Assembly (NCBI GenBank): GCA_002376725.1 | Contig: DFOM01000016.1 | Coordinates: 1-64,000, forward strand | Origin: Cloacimonetes bacterium UBA3541 | GTDB lineage: Bacteria > Cloacimonadota > Cloacimonadia > Cloacimonadales > Cloacimonadaceae | Length of the DNA stretch: 64,000 nt | Reading direction: 5' to 3' | In this document: positions 36,135-44,518 of the stretch, piece by piece | How the letters are laid out: each line of letters begins with the position of its first letter | Numbering within the stretch: position 1 is the stretch's first letter | Notes under the pieces: model-generated | Told to the model about the DNA's origin: nothing | The model's database searches: none | The model's input: the letters and a program-made list of their open reading frames with translations, nothing else | Translations under genes and position numbers: made by a program

Positions 36135-38365
36135 ATTTTTATCCTTATAGGCAAAGAATGATATCGTTTACCAGTAGCGTAATAAATAGCATTAGCTATA
36201 GCAGGTGCCATAAGTTCATTAGCTGGTTCTCCAATACCCTTGGCTCCAGAGGGAGATACCGGATCAGGATTTTCTATAAAGATAGCTTTCATTTCAGGCA
36301 AATCAATGCTTCTTGGAAGGCGATACTTGTTAAAATTAGTAGGGACAACTAAACCATTTTCGCAAGGACAATTTTCAAACAAGGCATAACCTGCACCCAT
36401 AGCCATACCGCCATAATATTGTCCTTTTAATGCAAAAGGATTTACGGCTTTGCCAATATCGTGAGCAGCAATCATATTTAAAAGTTTTACTATTCCTGTT
36501 TTGGGGTCAACTTTCAGTTCTGCAGCCTGACATCCGTACACCCAGGTGTAATAGGCATTACCCTGTCCAGTTTCTTCATCCCAGGATATTTGTGGAGGCT
36601 GAAAAACTCCAAATGCATAAGGATATATTTGGTTATTATAACAGAGTTTTATTGCTTCATCCCAGGACATAATCAATACGCCAGATGGATCCAGGAGCTG
36701 CGAATTTTCAAAATTTGAAACAGTTTTACCTGTATATTTTTGAACTGCTTCTCCTACAATTTGTTTTAAAATATTTGCCGCCTTGACTACTGCTCCTCCA
36801 CCCATAATAGTTCCACGAGATGCTACAGTGGAACCTCCATCAGGAATATTAGAAGTGGAAGGCATACGATAACGAATTCTTTCTAAAGGTAGCCCCAGTT
36901 GTTCTGCAGCAATAAGAATCATTGCAGATTCAGAGCCCTGTCCATTTTCAAAAACGCCTGTTTCCAATAAAACTGAACCATCAGGTTGAACATATAGAAT
37001 AGCAGAGTTTACATCGGTTCCTTCTGCTCCAAGACTCACCCCACGATAGCAGATAGCCAGTCCGATTCCATACCATTCCTGGTGATTAGGATTACCAAAA
37101 GAGCAAAGCTGGCGTTTATTTTTATAATCACTTTCCTTCAAAACTGTATCCAGCACCTGATTTAAAGAAACTAGATGATTTTCCAGTACCTGTCCAGTGA
37201 TGGTAGTAGAACCCTGTTTAACCATATTTATCTGTCGGAAAGTTATTTCATCTATTCCCAGCTTTTCTGCAGCAATTTCTACCAATTGTTCAACAGCAAA
37301 GTTTATTTGAGGGGAGCCAAAACCTCTCATAGCACCAGAGAAAATATTATTAGTATATACTCCATAGACATCCGTTTCAACATTAGGAACCTCATAACAA
37401 CCACAGCTTTGAACGGTTGACCGCCAAGTGACCCAAGGGGTAACACTACAATAGGCACCACCATCTGCTACAATGCGAGCTTTGACCGAAAGAATTTTTC
37501 CTTCTTTATTTAATCCCATACGATATCGCATCTTGTAAGGATGGCGTTTATAGCTTTCTCGCATACTCCATTCTCTAGTATAGGTGATTTTTACTGGTTT
37601 CTTAAGTATCCAAGCACAGAGAGCAGCACGTGCACAAACGAGTGCAGCTGTGTCATCTTTTCCTCCGAAACCGCCACCACTGGTTAAAAGTTTAACTTCT
37701 ACATCCTTCAACTCAACACCTAAAGTTGAAGCAACAAAGCGACGAGTAGAAAAAGGATGTTGCATACTGCCAAAGACTTCCATCACTCCATCGCATCTTA
37801 AGTGACATATAGCTGATTCTGGTTCTAAATAGGAATGTTCAACTCGCGAGGTTGAGAATTCCTCTTCAATGATGATATCAGCTTCTTTTTCAGCGGACGT
37901 TACATCACCCCGACGAACACGATGGTAATTGGTTAGATTGGAAACGTGAGAAGGATGCAGGATATCAGCTTCTGGGTTCATTGCTTCTTCAGGGTCTAAA
38001 ATAGGTTTCAAAGGTTGGAGTTCTATCTTGATAGATGGAACAGCAGCTATAGCTTGTTCACGCGTCTTAGCCACAACTAACGCTAGTACATCACCTGTGG
38101 AATTGATATCTTTATCTACTAGCACTGGATAATCCTTAATTATTTGTCCGTAATAGATATTTCCCGGAATATCTTTAGCAGTAATAACGGCTATCACTCC
38201 TGGTAGTTTTAAAGCGGCAGAAGTATCAAGAAAGATGAGTTTTGCTCGGGGTAATTCACTATAAATAGGAACAGCGTGTAACATATCGTGCAATTTTAGG
38301 TCATCAGTATAAATAGCCTGACCGGTAACTTTTGCGTGAGCATCATTCCTGAAAGCTTTTTTCAT
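36131..38365 (-). CDS. Xanthine-dehydrogenase-family molybdopterin-binding subunit
   Basis: 744 residues, close to E. coli XdhA (752). It has the aldehyde oxidase/xanthine dehydrogenase a/b hammerhead domain (about 10-120) and Mo-binding domains. Key elements are GGGFGGKDD (about 230), the substrate-site arginine in GAMRGFGSPQ (about 344-353), ENGQGSESAMILIAAEQLG, and the general-base glutamate in GAKGIGEPANE near residue 715. The presence of both the Arg and Glu is compatible with purine hydroxylation, but nicotinate or other heterocycles cannot be excluded. Operon mates YgeW, YgeY, SsnA and MocA suggest a purine substrate. It overlaps both neighbours. Confidence 0.92.
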   Translation of the reverse strand: MKKAFRNDAHAKVTGQAIYTDDLKLHDMLHAVPIYSELPRAKLIFLDTSAALKLPGVIAVITAKDIPGNIYYGQIIKDYPVLVDKDINSTGDVLALVVAKTREQAIAAVPSIKIELQPLKPILDPEEAMNPEADILHPSHVSNLTNYHRVRRGDVTSAEKEADIIIEEEFSTSRVEHSYLEPESAICHLRCDGVMEVFGSMQHPFSTRRFVASTLGVELKDVEVKLLTSGGGFGGKDDTAALVCARAALCAWILKKPVKITYTREWSMRESYKRHPYKMRYRMGLNKEGKILSVKARIVADGGAYCSVTPWVTWRSTVQSCGCYEVPNVETDVYGVYTNNIFSGAMRGFGSPQINFAVEQLVEIAAEKLGIDEITFRQINMVKQGSTTITGQVLENHLVSLNQVLDTVLKESDYKNKRQLCSFGNPNHQEWYGIGLAICYRGVSLGAEGTDVNSAILYVQPDGSVLLETGVFENGQGSESAMILIAAEQLGLPLERIRYRMPSTSNIPDGGSTVASRGTIMGGGAVVKAANILKQIVGEAVQKYTGKTVSNFENSQLLDPSGVLIMSWDEAIKLCYNNQIYPYAFGVFQPPQISWDEETGQGNAYYTWVYGCQAAELKVDPKTGIVKLLNMIAAHDIGKAVNPFALKGQYYGGMAMGAGYALFENCPCENGLVVPTNFNKYRLPRSIDLPEMKAIFIENPDPVSPSGAKGIGEPANELMAPAIANAIYYATGKRYHSLPIRIKI

Positions 38366-39353
38366 ATTTATACCTTTTAAAGCAGGACATTAAGTTCTTT
38401 GGTTTATAGATAGTCATTTCATCCAGATATGCTTGAGAGATAATTTTTGGTTCTACAAAGTTTTTAAACATACTGGAGTAAATAGTTCCTAAACCAGGTA
38501 TTCCACAGGGAAGCAGTGGAAGATTATCTTTAAAGCGGTCTTTATCTTCAAGTTTAAAAGGACAATGGTCACTGGCTATAATATCAAAATATCCATCTTG
38601 CATAAGTTCTACTAAAAGTCCACGAGATTCTTCACTTCTGAATGGGGGAGTGCAAAGCCAGCGATGTGCATTTTCACCTATCAGTTGGTTTTCATTATAA
38701 ATGAGATAATGTGGTGCAGTCTCACAGGTTATAAGGGGATATTCGGATTTAGCCTCTTTAACTAAAATTGCAGCTTTAGGTGAGGAAATATGTACTATGT
38801 GTATTGGATGAGAATGTTTTATGGCTAAATTTAAGACCTTTTCTACGGCAACTATTTCTGCCAGTTCCGGTCTTCTGAGAGTATGGTCCAAAGGAGTATG
38901 AAAAGGGTGTTCAGCAGAAGATTGAGTTATAATCCGGTCATCTTCACAATGGACTAAAATCCGAGTTTTAATATCCGAAAGTTCTTCCATCCAGTGTTCT
39001 ATTTGTTCATAAGAGCTGTATAATCCAGATTCTTTATAAGTAGTATATAGTTTTAAGTCCCATCCTTCTTGTAAAAGAGGGAATAATTCTTCGGTTTTAG
39101 TATGAATTGGGGTCAAGTGCCAGTGAACTTTTCCGTTATAATTAAGTCTGGCTTTTTCTTGCATCTTTTTAAGTTTTGCCGTTAGAGAAAGACCAGCTTC
39201 TTCAGTTACAAATGCCCCAATGCCTGCAATTCCAGTTTCTTGAGCTATCTTCTCTAAATCAGGGAAATCATCTCTCAGTTCATATCCATTTATTTTTTCA
39301 CCGATATGGACATGAAAATCACAGATTCCTGAAGGTTTATAATTTAATGGCAT
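38343..39353 (-). CDS. Cyclic amidohydrolase (dihydroorotase/hydantoinase-like) without the composite beta domain
   Basis: 336 residues. All dinuclear-metal ligands of the hydantoinase/dihydroorotase family can be placed: H14 and H16 (DFHVH), carboxylated-lysine candidate K101 (WDLKLY), H135 (LVHCED), H188 (IVHISS) and D262 (ASDHCPF). The protein begins only 11 residues before the DFHVH segment and stops soon after the barrel. It therefore lacks the N- and C-terminal strands that normally build the beta-sandwich domain (full enzymes are about 430-460 residues). It takes the operon place of HyuA in the E. coli cluster. Likely opens a cyclic ureide; the precise ring is unknown. It overlaps the genes before and after by 17 and 23 bases. 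Confidence 0.8.
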   Translation of the reverse strand: MPLNYKPSGICDFHVHIGEKINGYELRDDFPDLEKIAQETGIAGIGAFVTEEAGLSLTAKLKKMQEKARLNYNGKVHWHLTPIHTKTEELFPLLQEGWDLKLYTTYKESGLYSSYEQIEHWMEELSDIKTRILVHCEDDRIITQSSAEHPFHTPLDHTLRRPELAEIVAVEKVLNLAIKHSHPIHIVHISSPKAAILVKEAKSEYPLITCETAPHYLIYNENQLIGENAHRWLCTPPFRSEESRGLLVELMQDGYFDIIASDHCPFKLEDKDRFKDNLPLLPCGIPGLGTIYSSMFKNFVEPKIISQAYLDEMTIYKPKNLMSCFKRYKYEKSFQE

Positions 39354-40494
39354 TGATATCCTTTAAGCCAGTTCCGGTGCTGAGCATAACTATTTTCTCT
39401 TCTGGTTTAATCCACTTATTGGTTAAAGCTTTTCGTAAACCAGAGAAAACTGCAGCTGAAGAAGGTTCAACAAAAATACCGGTCATTTGAGCTAAATATT
39501 TCTGGTCAGAAAGTATTTCATTATCAGATACACGTACGGATTTTCCTTGAGTTTGATATAGAGCATTAACTGCCCAATGCGCATTAGCTGGAGTTTTCAC
39601 TGAGATAGAATCAGCTATGGTCTGGGGATTATGGGCATTATGATAAGTTCCCGTTTCCCAGTAAGCTGTAATTGCATCCGAACTTTCTGCTTGCACAGAA
39701 AGAAGTTTGGGTAAATGGTCAATTATACCGGCTGCTTTCAAATCAATAAAAGCTTTATAAATCCCACTTAAAATAACGCCATCGCCAACTGGAATAATAA
39801 TCCAATCAGGGACATCGTTTAATTGAAGATAAATCTCAATTCCAGCGGTCTTTTTTCCTTCAATAGTGAGTGGATTAAAAGCGGTATTTCTATTTAAACA
39901 ATCGTTATTAGCGGAATAAGCAAGAGCAGAATTGAAGGCATCGTCATAAGTTCCAGAAACTGTATAAAGCTTTGCTCCGTGTACTTTGATCTGGACAAGC
40001 TTTCCTTTAGGGATACTTTTAGGGACGAATATTATGGCTTCTTTTCCAGCAGCTGCACAGATACAGGCAAGAGAGGAAGCAGCATTTCCTGTAGAAGCAC
40101 AGACAATTTTATCTATACCCAATCTGATAGCATCTGCTACAACTAATTCAGAAGCACGATCTTTCAAGGAACCACTGGGGTTAAGAGCATCGTTCTTAAT
40201 AAATAAATTTGGCAGATTTAAGTTTTTATTAAGTCTATCAGGCTTAAAAAGAGGTGTATTTCCCACGGGAATAGGGGGGTAAAATTGCTCATCAAGAACA
40301 CTGAACAATCTGGGATTTTGTTTCTTTTCCCATTCTCGTGCAATGGCTTGATAATCAAATATAGCTTCTAAAACACCAATTAGAGGTGAACCGGTAATCC
40401 ATTTTTTGCTACATTGAGTGCAGAGATAATGCACCTCATCCAATTCATATTCTTTGCCGCAATTTATACAGCGCCAGTTCAGGAAATGGCTCAT
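39337..40494 (-). CDS. Threonine-synthase-like PLP enzyme with N-terminal zinc ribbon
   Basis: 385 residues. The N-terminus has a zinc ribbon (C9, C12, C25, C28). A fold-type II PLP domain follows with the lysine K111 in NPSGSLKDRA, CASTGNAASSLA, the phosphate loop and the C-terminal MLSTGTGLKD. Overall it looks like threonine synthase, but its place between ygeY and the amidohydrolase, and E. coli having the PLP enzyme YgeX in this neighbourhood, suggest another beta-elimination or replacement reaction in this pathway. A biosynthetic thrC role cannot be excluded; no other threonine genes are seen. ATGA overlap with ygeY. Confidence 0.78.
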   Translation of the reverse strand: MSHFLNWRCINCGKEYELDEVHYLCTQCSKKWITGSPLIGVLEAIFDYQAIAREWEKKQNPRLFSVLDEQFYPPIPVGNTPLFKPDRLNKNLNLPNLFIKNDALNPSGSLKDRASELVVADAIRLGIDKIVCASTGNAASSLACICAAAGKEAIIFVPKSIPKGKLVQIKVHGAKLYTVSGTYDDAFNSALAYSANNDCLNRNTAFNPLTIEGKKTAGIEIYLQLNDVPDWIIIPVGDGVILSGIYKAFIDLKAAGIIDHLPKLLSVQAESSDAITAYWETGTYHNAHNPQTIADSISVKTPANAHWAVNALYQTQGKSVRVSDNEILSDQKYLAQMTGIFVEPSSAAVFSGLRKALTNKWIKPEEKIVMLSTGTGLKDINAIKL

Positions 40495-41684
40495 TGATTT
40501 AAAGCATAGATTAAAGCAGCATAAAAAGCTGCAGCTTCGGTTAAGTGGATAATAGGAATGGCTTCATTGGGTGCGTGTGCATACTCTTCATTACCAGGTC
40601 CCAACCCGATACAGGGTATATGATGCATTCCTGCTATGGCAACGCCATTGGTAGAAAAGGTCCATTTATCTATTTTAGGTTTTCGTCCTAAGGTCTTGCT
40701 ATATGCTGTTTCAGCAATTTTTAGCCAAGGGGAATCTTCTGGAGTAACCCAAGTGGGATAGTATTTTTCGGTTGGATAGACCAATCCAGTATAAGAAGGT
40801 TCACTGTAGGTTAAAACCTGAATCCGGGCATCTGATTCTCCAGCTAATTGGCAAGCTTCCCTAACTTCCTGCATCGCTATTTCTTTGTTTTCACCCTGGG
40901 TGAGTCTACGGTCTAAATGCAGGCGAGCACTATCTGGGACAGCACATTGTGAAGGTCCTGTGAAATAAACTTCTGTAGCAGCAATAGAGCCCTTACCAAG
41001 AAAGTCATCATAGCGTAAATGGTCATTTAGTTTCTCAATTTCCAGAGCAATGCGACTGATTTTATAGATAGCATTAATGCCTCTTTCTGGTGCTGAAGCA
41101 TGGCAGGAACGACCCTGGACAAAAACTTGCATCTCCATCCTACCACGATGTCCACGATATATATTCAAATTGGTGGGTTCAGTGATGACTACTAATTCAG
41201 GCAGGATTTGATCTTCTTTGATGATATATTGCCAGCATAGTCCATCGCAATCTTCTTCCATTACAGTACCGGTAAAATAGATACTATACTTTGTATTTAA
41301 ATTTAGTTCTTTGATAATACGAGCAGCAGTAAGCATTGAAGCCATTCCACCTTCCTGGTCAACAGCTCCTCTTCCCCATACCATTCCATCCTTTATTTTA
41401 GGTTCAAAAGGATTAAAATCCCAAAGTGAAAGGTCTCCTGGATAAACTGTATCTATATGAGCATCAAAGGCAACGATATTTTTACCGGATCCTATTTTCC
41501 CTATAACATTTCCCAGAGGGTCTAAGAAAGCTTCATCAAATCCTGCTTTTTGCATTTCCCATAAGATATATTCTGCTAATTCTTTTTCTTTAGTGGAAAA
41601 AGCAGGTATGCGAATCATATCGGTCAGATAACGAATACTTTCAGATTCGTATTCTAGGGCTTTAGCTAATATCTCTGAATACAT
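40491..41684 (-). CDS. ygeY: YgeY-family M20 peptidase/deacylase
   Basis: 397 residues (E. coli YgeY 403). An M20 dinuclear-zinc amidohydrolase: AFDAHIDTVYPGD holds the first His and Asp, WGRGAVDQEGGMA the bridging Asp, TVMEEDCDGLCWQYI the catalytic glutamates in the YgeY-specific form, TEPTNLNIYRGHRGR, and the late metal His in GLGPGNEEYAHAPNE. The family is annotated as selenium-metabolism-associated or purine-cluster hydrolase and is thought to cleave an acyl or carbamoyl amino acid. It starts nine bases after ssnA and ends in an ATGA with the threonine-synthase-like gene. Confidence 0.9.
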   Translation of the reverse strand: MYSEILAKALEYESESIRYLTDMIRIPAFSTKEKELAEYILWEMQKAGFDEAFLDPLGNVIGKIGSGKNIVAFDAHIDTVYPGDLSLWDFNPFEPKIKDGMVWGRGAVDQEGGMASMLTAARIIKELNLNTKYSIYFTGTVMEEDCDGLCWQYIIKEDQILPELVVITEPTNLNIYRGHRGRMEMQVFVQGRSCHASAPERGINAIYKISRIALEIEKLNDHLRYDDFLGKGSIAATEVYFTGPSQCAVPDSARLHLDRRLTQGENKEIAMQEVREACQLAGESDARIQVLTYSEPSYTGLVYPTEKYYPTWVTPEDSPWLKIAETAYSKTLGRKPKIDKWTFSTNGVAIAGMHHIPCIGLGPGNEEYAHAPNEAIPIIHLTEAAAFYAALIYALNQ

Positions 41685-41693
41685 TTCTATTCC

Positions 41694-43022
41694 TTAAAAT
41701 CTATTCCATAAAGCAGTGGCAAGTTCACAACCTTTTTTACGCATTTCATTCTCGTCAAACGGTAGCATCAACTGACCATTCCACATTAAAATCTCTCCGG
41801 AACAGATAGTAGTATTAACAGTGGCTTGAGAGATTCCATTAACTATATGTCCAATCCAGGTATCAATATTGAAAGGGGTATGTGGTTCATAATCTATTAG
41901 TATAATATCAGCAGGAGCTCCTTCAGCAATAATACCAAAGTTTTTCCCCCAATATTTTTGAGCAATTTTAGGATTATTAAAGAGAAGGGTCTTAGTCATT
42001 TCTTCAAAACCTGTAGAGGGATTATTCTGTTTCAGATGTTGTGCCCAGATGCCAACTCTTAGTTCTTCCAACATATTAGTTGTCATAGCATCTGTTCCTA
42101 ATCCAACTGTAATGCCTAGTTCATTCATTTTGCATACATCTGCTATACCTACAGCATTATTCAGATTGGATTGTGGGTTAGTTATTATTGTAGCTCCAGC
42201 TTCTGCAATTAACATCATCTCTCTGGCATTTAGATGAACTCCATGTGCTAAAAGACTATGACAATTCAAGAGGTCAAAATCGCATAATCTCTCTATCACT
42301 CTTTGTCCATAGTGCTGAATATTAAAAAGTTCATCATACTCTCCTTCAGCTATATGAATGTGAATGCCACAATTAAGTTTATCTACCCAATCTGCTATTT
42401 CTTTTAATGAATCATCAGAAAGGGTGAAAGCCGCATGCATTCCAAAAAGTCCTTTAAGTCTTGAATTTTGTTCTTGAGATACCTGTTGCAACCAAGTTAC
42501 ATTTTCCAGAATACCTTCTTCGCATTTATCTATTCCATCTCTATCGGAAACTTCATAGCAAAGAGAAGCACGGATTCCACAATCCTGGACTGCTTTAGCA
42601 ATTTGAGATAAAGAGCCTTTTATAGCACCGGGACTGGAATGATGGTCAAATATAGTAGTGCAGCCTGTTCTAATGGCATTCATAGCAGAAATTAACGCAC
42701 TGATATAGATATCCTCAGCGCTAAGTTTTTTGTCCAGGCGCCACCAGAGATTTTCCAGCACTTCCAAAAAATCTTTAGCTGGAGATGCTTTGGTCAAGCC
42801 GGTTACTAAAGTACTATAAAAATGATGATGGGCATTAATTAAGCCAGGCATAACAATTTTTCCCTTAGCATCCAATCTCTCATAGGTTAGAGATTCTAGT
42901 TCTGTATCTTTTAGAATCTGGCTAATTTTCCCATCTTCTACCAGTAATGAACAATCTTCCAATAAAGGTAGTGTAGGATTAAAGGTTAGGATTATTCCAC
43001 CGTTAATTATATAGGGTTGCAT
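41694..43022 (-). CDS. ssnA: SsnA-family aminohydrolase
   Basis: 442 residues, the same length as E. coli SsnA. An amidohydrolase-superfamily enzyme with metal ligands in NAHHHFYSTL, GIHIHIAEGEYDE, AHGVHLN and LGTDAMTTNMLEELR. Family knowledge links SsnA to the purine/selenium-hydroxylase clusters; it probably deaminates or opens a purine-derived ring. As the first gene of the operon running to the nitroreductase, it has a Shine-Dalgarno AAGGGG before the ATG and a TTGACA at 43076-43081, 54 bases upstream, with TAATTT 14 bases further on as a weak -10 candidate. Confidence 0.9.
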   Translation of the reverse strand: MQPYIINGGIILTFNPTLPLLEDCSLLVEDGKISQILKDTELESLTYERLDAKGKIVMPGLINAHHHFYSTLVTGLTKASPAKDFLEVLENLWWRLDKKLSAEDIYISALISAMNAIRTGCTTIFDHHSSPGAIKGSLSQIAKAVQDCGIRASLCYEVSDRDGIDKCEEGILENVTWLQQVSQEQNSRLKGLFGMHAAFTLSDDSLKEIADWVDKLNCGIHIHIAEGEYDELFNIQHYGQRVIERLCDFDLLNCHSLLAHGVHLNAREMMLIAEAGATIITNPQSNLNNAVGIADVCKMNELGITVGLGTDAMTTNMLEELRVGIWAQHLKQNNPSTGFEEMTKTLLFNNPKIAQKYWGKNFGIIAEGAPADIILIDYEPHTPFNIDTWIGHIVNGISQATVNTTICSGEILMWNGQLMLPFDENEMRKKGCELATALWNRF

Positions 43023-43183
43023 TTTTTAACCCCTTCTTTTTATTTAATTTTATAAAAATTACATCTTATCCTTTCTGTCAATGAGAAAAGCATAAATTTC
43101 TTACCTAAATGTTCAGATATAGTGTAAGATGGTAAAGCAATTATTATGCTACTAAATAGAACGGCTAGTAATATCAGATTATC

Positions 43184-43852
43184 TTATTTTTTACCTTTGA
43201 TTTGAGCTGTATGTTCTCTTAGATAGTTCGGTTCCAGATTTGCGACATAGTCTAAATCATAAACTTCTGGTTGAGGGAAGATTTCTTCCAGCAAAAATAA
43301 ACCAGCTGCACTAATAGGTAGATCAGGAACAGATATAAAAGTTAATCCATTTTCCTCAGTGAGTGATTCAAGGGATTTGACACCTTTTTGTATAAGATAG
43401 CATTCTCTAGGTTTCCAGGATAGTATATCTTGTTGTGTGCACACTTGTGGAGGTTGGAGTTCTTCCAATTTCTCATTATAAAGTGCAGCATATACTTCAT
43501 GCATTTTAGCATCAAGTGCCACAAGAATATCCTTACCACAATGATATCTTTGAAGCGCATAGAGATGTAGACTAGTATAAGTCAACAACGGTATTTTTAA
43601 AGCATAAGCCATACCCTTAGCTGTAGCAAGTCCTATTCTTAGTCCCGTAAATGAACCTGGACCGCTAGTAACTAATAAGGTCTCTATATCGGAGGGTTTA
43701 TAACCACAGAACTTCATAGCTGCATCAATTTGTGGCATTAAAGTCTCACTGTGAGTTATGCGGATATCAAAGCAAGAAGACCAAGCTGTTTTTCCTTTAT
43801 CCCATAAAGCTATGGAACCAGAGGACTGAGAAGTATCAATAGCTAATTTCAA
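43184..43852 (-). CDS. tsaB: tRNA threonylcarbamoyladenosine biosynthesis protein TsaB
   Basis: 222 residues of the ASKHA fold. KLAIDTSQSSGSIAL at the start, the HSETLMPQID block and SGPGSFTGLRIGLATAKGMAYAL identify TsaB (YeaZ), the scaffold partner of TsaD in making t6A37 of tRNA. It lies four bases after the ferritin-like gene and is the last of that run; about 160 bases free of genes separate it from ssnA. Confidence 0.93.
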   Translation of the reverse strand: MKLAIDTSQSSGSIALWDKGKTAWSSCFDIRITHSETLMPQIDAAMKFCGYKPSDIETLLVTSGPGSFTGLRIGLATAKGMAYALKIPLLTYTSLHLYALQRYHCGKDILVALDAKMHEVYAALYNEKLEELQPPQVCTQQDILSWKPRECYLIQKGVKSLESLTEENGLTFISVPDLPISAAGLFLLEEIFPQPEVYDLDYVANLEPNYLREHTAQIKGKK

Positions 43853-43856
43853 TACT

Positions 43857-44309
43857 CTAATTTCCTTGTTTTATCCACTCGTCGTATAAAGTTTCAAACC
43901 AAAGTTTGTGTTTTGCCTCTTCAGAAGCAAGCTTACGGAAAATATTGGCTATCTGTTCATCAGCGAATCTATCACTCAGTTCAGTGTAAAGTCGTAAAGA
44001 ATTCTCTTCGCGTTTCATAGCCATTATTAGCAAATTAGGATAGTTGAGGTCAAGTTCTTCAACATTATCCGTCAGATATTCAGAAATGTGTAGATTGGGG
44101 ACTTTGTCTATATTTAATTCAGTAATATTAGAATAGTGTATGTTTTCCAAAGCAGTTTTATGATCTTTTTCCATTACTTCCATTTCTTTTAACATATCCA
44201 ACTGATCCTGGAATTTAGTTTCTTTCTGGAGATCTTGATAAAATTTGATAGATTCCTCTTCTCTAGCAATAGCGAAATCAATTATTTCTTGGAAATCTTG
44301 AGTTGTCAT
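43857..44309 (-). CDS. Ferritin-like/rubrerythrin-like diiron protein
   Basis: 150 residues, all helical, built as two helix pairs. The metal-binding E...ExxH patterns of a ferritin-like diiron protein are seen as AREEESIKFYQDL, MEVMEKDHKTAL, MKREENSLRLYTEL and LASEEAKHKLWFETLYDEW. Unlike the rubrerythrin at 44519 it has no rubredoxin domain. Probably a peroxide-reducing or iron-handling protein. It is separated from the rubredoxin gene by a strong hairpin and precedes tsaB by four bases. Confidence 0.83.
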   Translation of the reverse strand: MTTQDFQEIIDFAIAREEESIKFYQDLQKETKFQDQLDMLKEMEVMEKDHKTALENIHYSNITELNIDKVPNLHISEYLTDNVEELDLNYPNLLIMAMKREENSLRLYTELSDRFADEQIANIFRKLASEEAKHKLWFETLYDEWIKQGN

Positions 44310-44324
44310 TTTTATCCTTATATA

Positions 44325-44350
44325 GGAAAGCCTGCAGAAGCAGGCTTTCC
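44325..44350. terminator. Perfect 11-bp hairpin between rubredoxin and ferritin-like genes
   Basis: GGAAAGCCTGC (44325-44335) pairs perfectly with GCAGGCTTTCC (44340-44350) around an AGAA loop. The minus-strand side lacks a T-tract, so it may act as a partial terminator or as an mRNA stabiliser separating levels of the upstream rubredoxin message from the downstream ferritin-like message. Confidence 0.65.
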
Positions 44351-44367
44351 TTCTTGTTTAGCGTTTA

Positions 44368-44508
44368 TTAGTCTATTGGTTCAAACATATCTTTGCCGAC
44401 CCCGCATTCCGGGCAAGTCCAATCGTCAGGAAGTTGCTCAAACGGGATATCATCATTTTCGGCGGGATCATAGACATAACCACAGGCTAGGCATTGATAT
44501 TTTTGCAT
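44368..44508 (-). CDS. Rubredoxin, short-loop form
   Basis: 46 residues from the ATG at 44508, which has a near-perfect ribosome site (GAGGAGGA, complement of 44513-44520). The reading frame stays open upstream to 44703 but that part lies in the rubrerythrin gene. The iron ligands are CLACGYVYD and CPECGVGKD with LPDDW between. Normal rubredoxins have about 52-54 residues; here roughly seven or eight residues are missing between DPAEN and FEQLPDDW, as in the 45-residue rubredoxin of Desulfovibrio desulfuricans. Presumed electron donor to desulfoferrodoxin and rubrerythrin encoded just upstream. Confidence 0.93.
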   Translation of the reverse strand: MQKYQCLACGYVYDPAENDDIPFEQLPDDWTCPECGVGKDMFEPID

Positions 44509-44518
44509 AGTATCCTCC

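Noticed and set aside
38343..39353. Frameshifted pseudogene of a full hydantoinase
   Set aside because: Metal ligands are intact and both ends overlap neighbouring genes in the usual operon manner, with no remnant of the missing strands.
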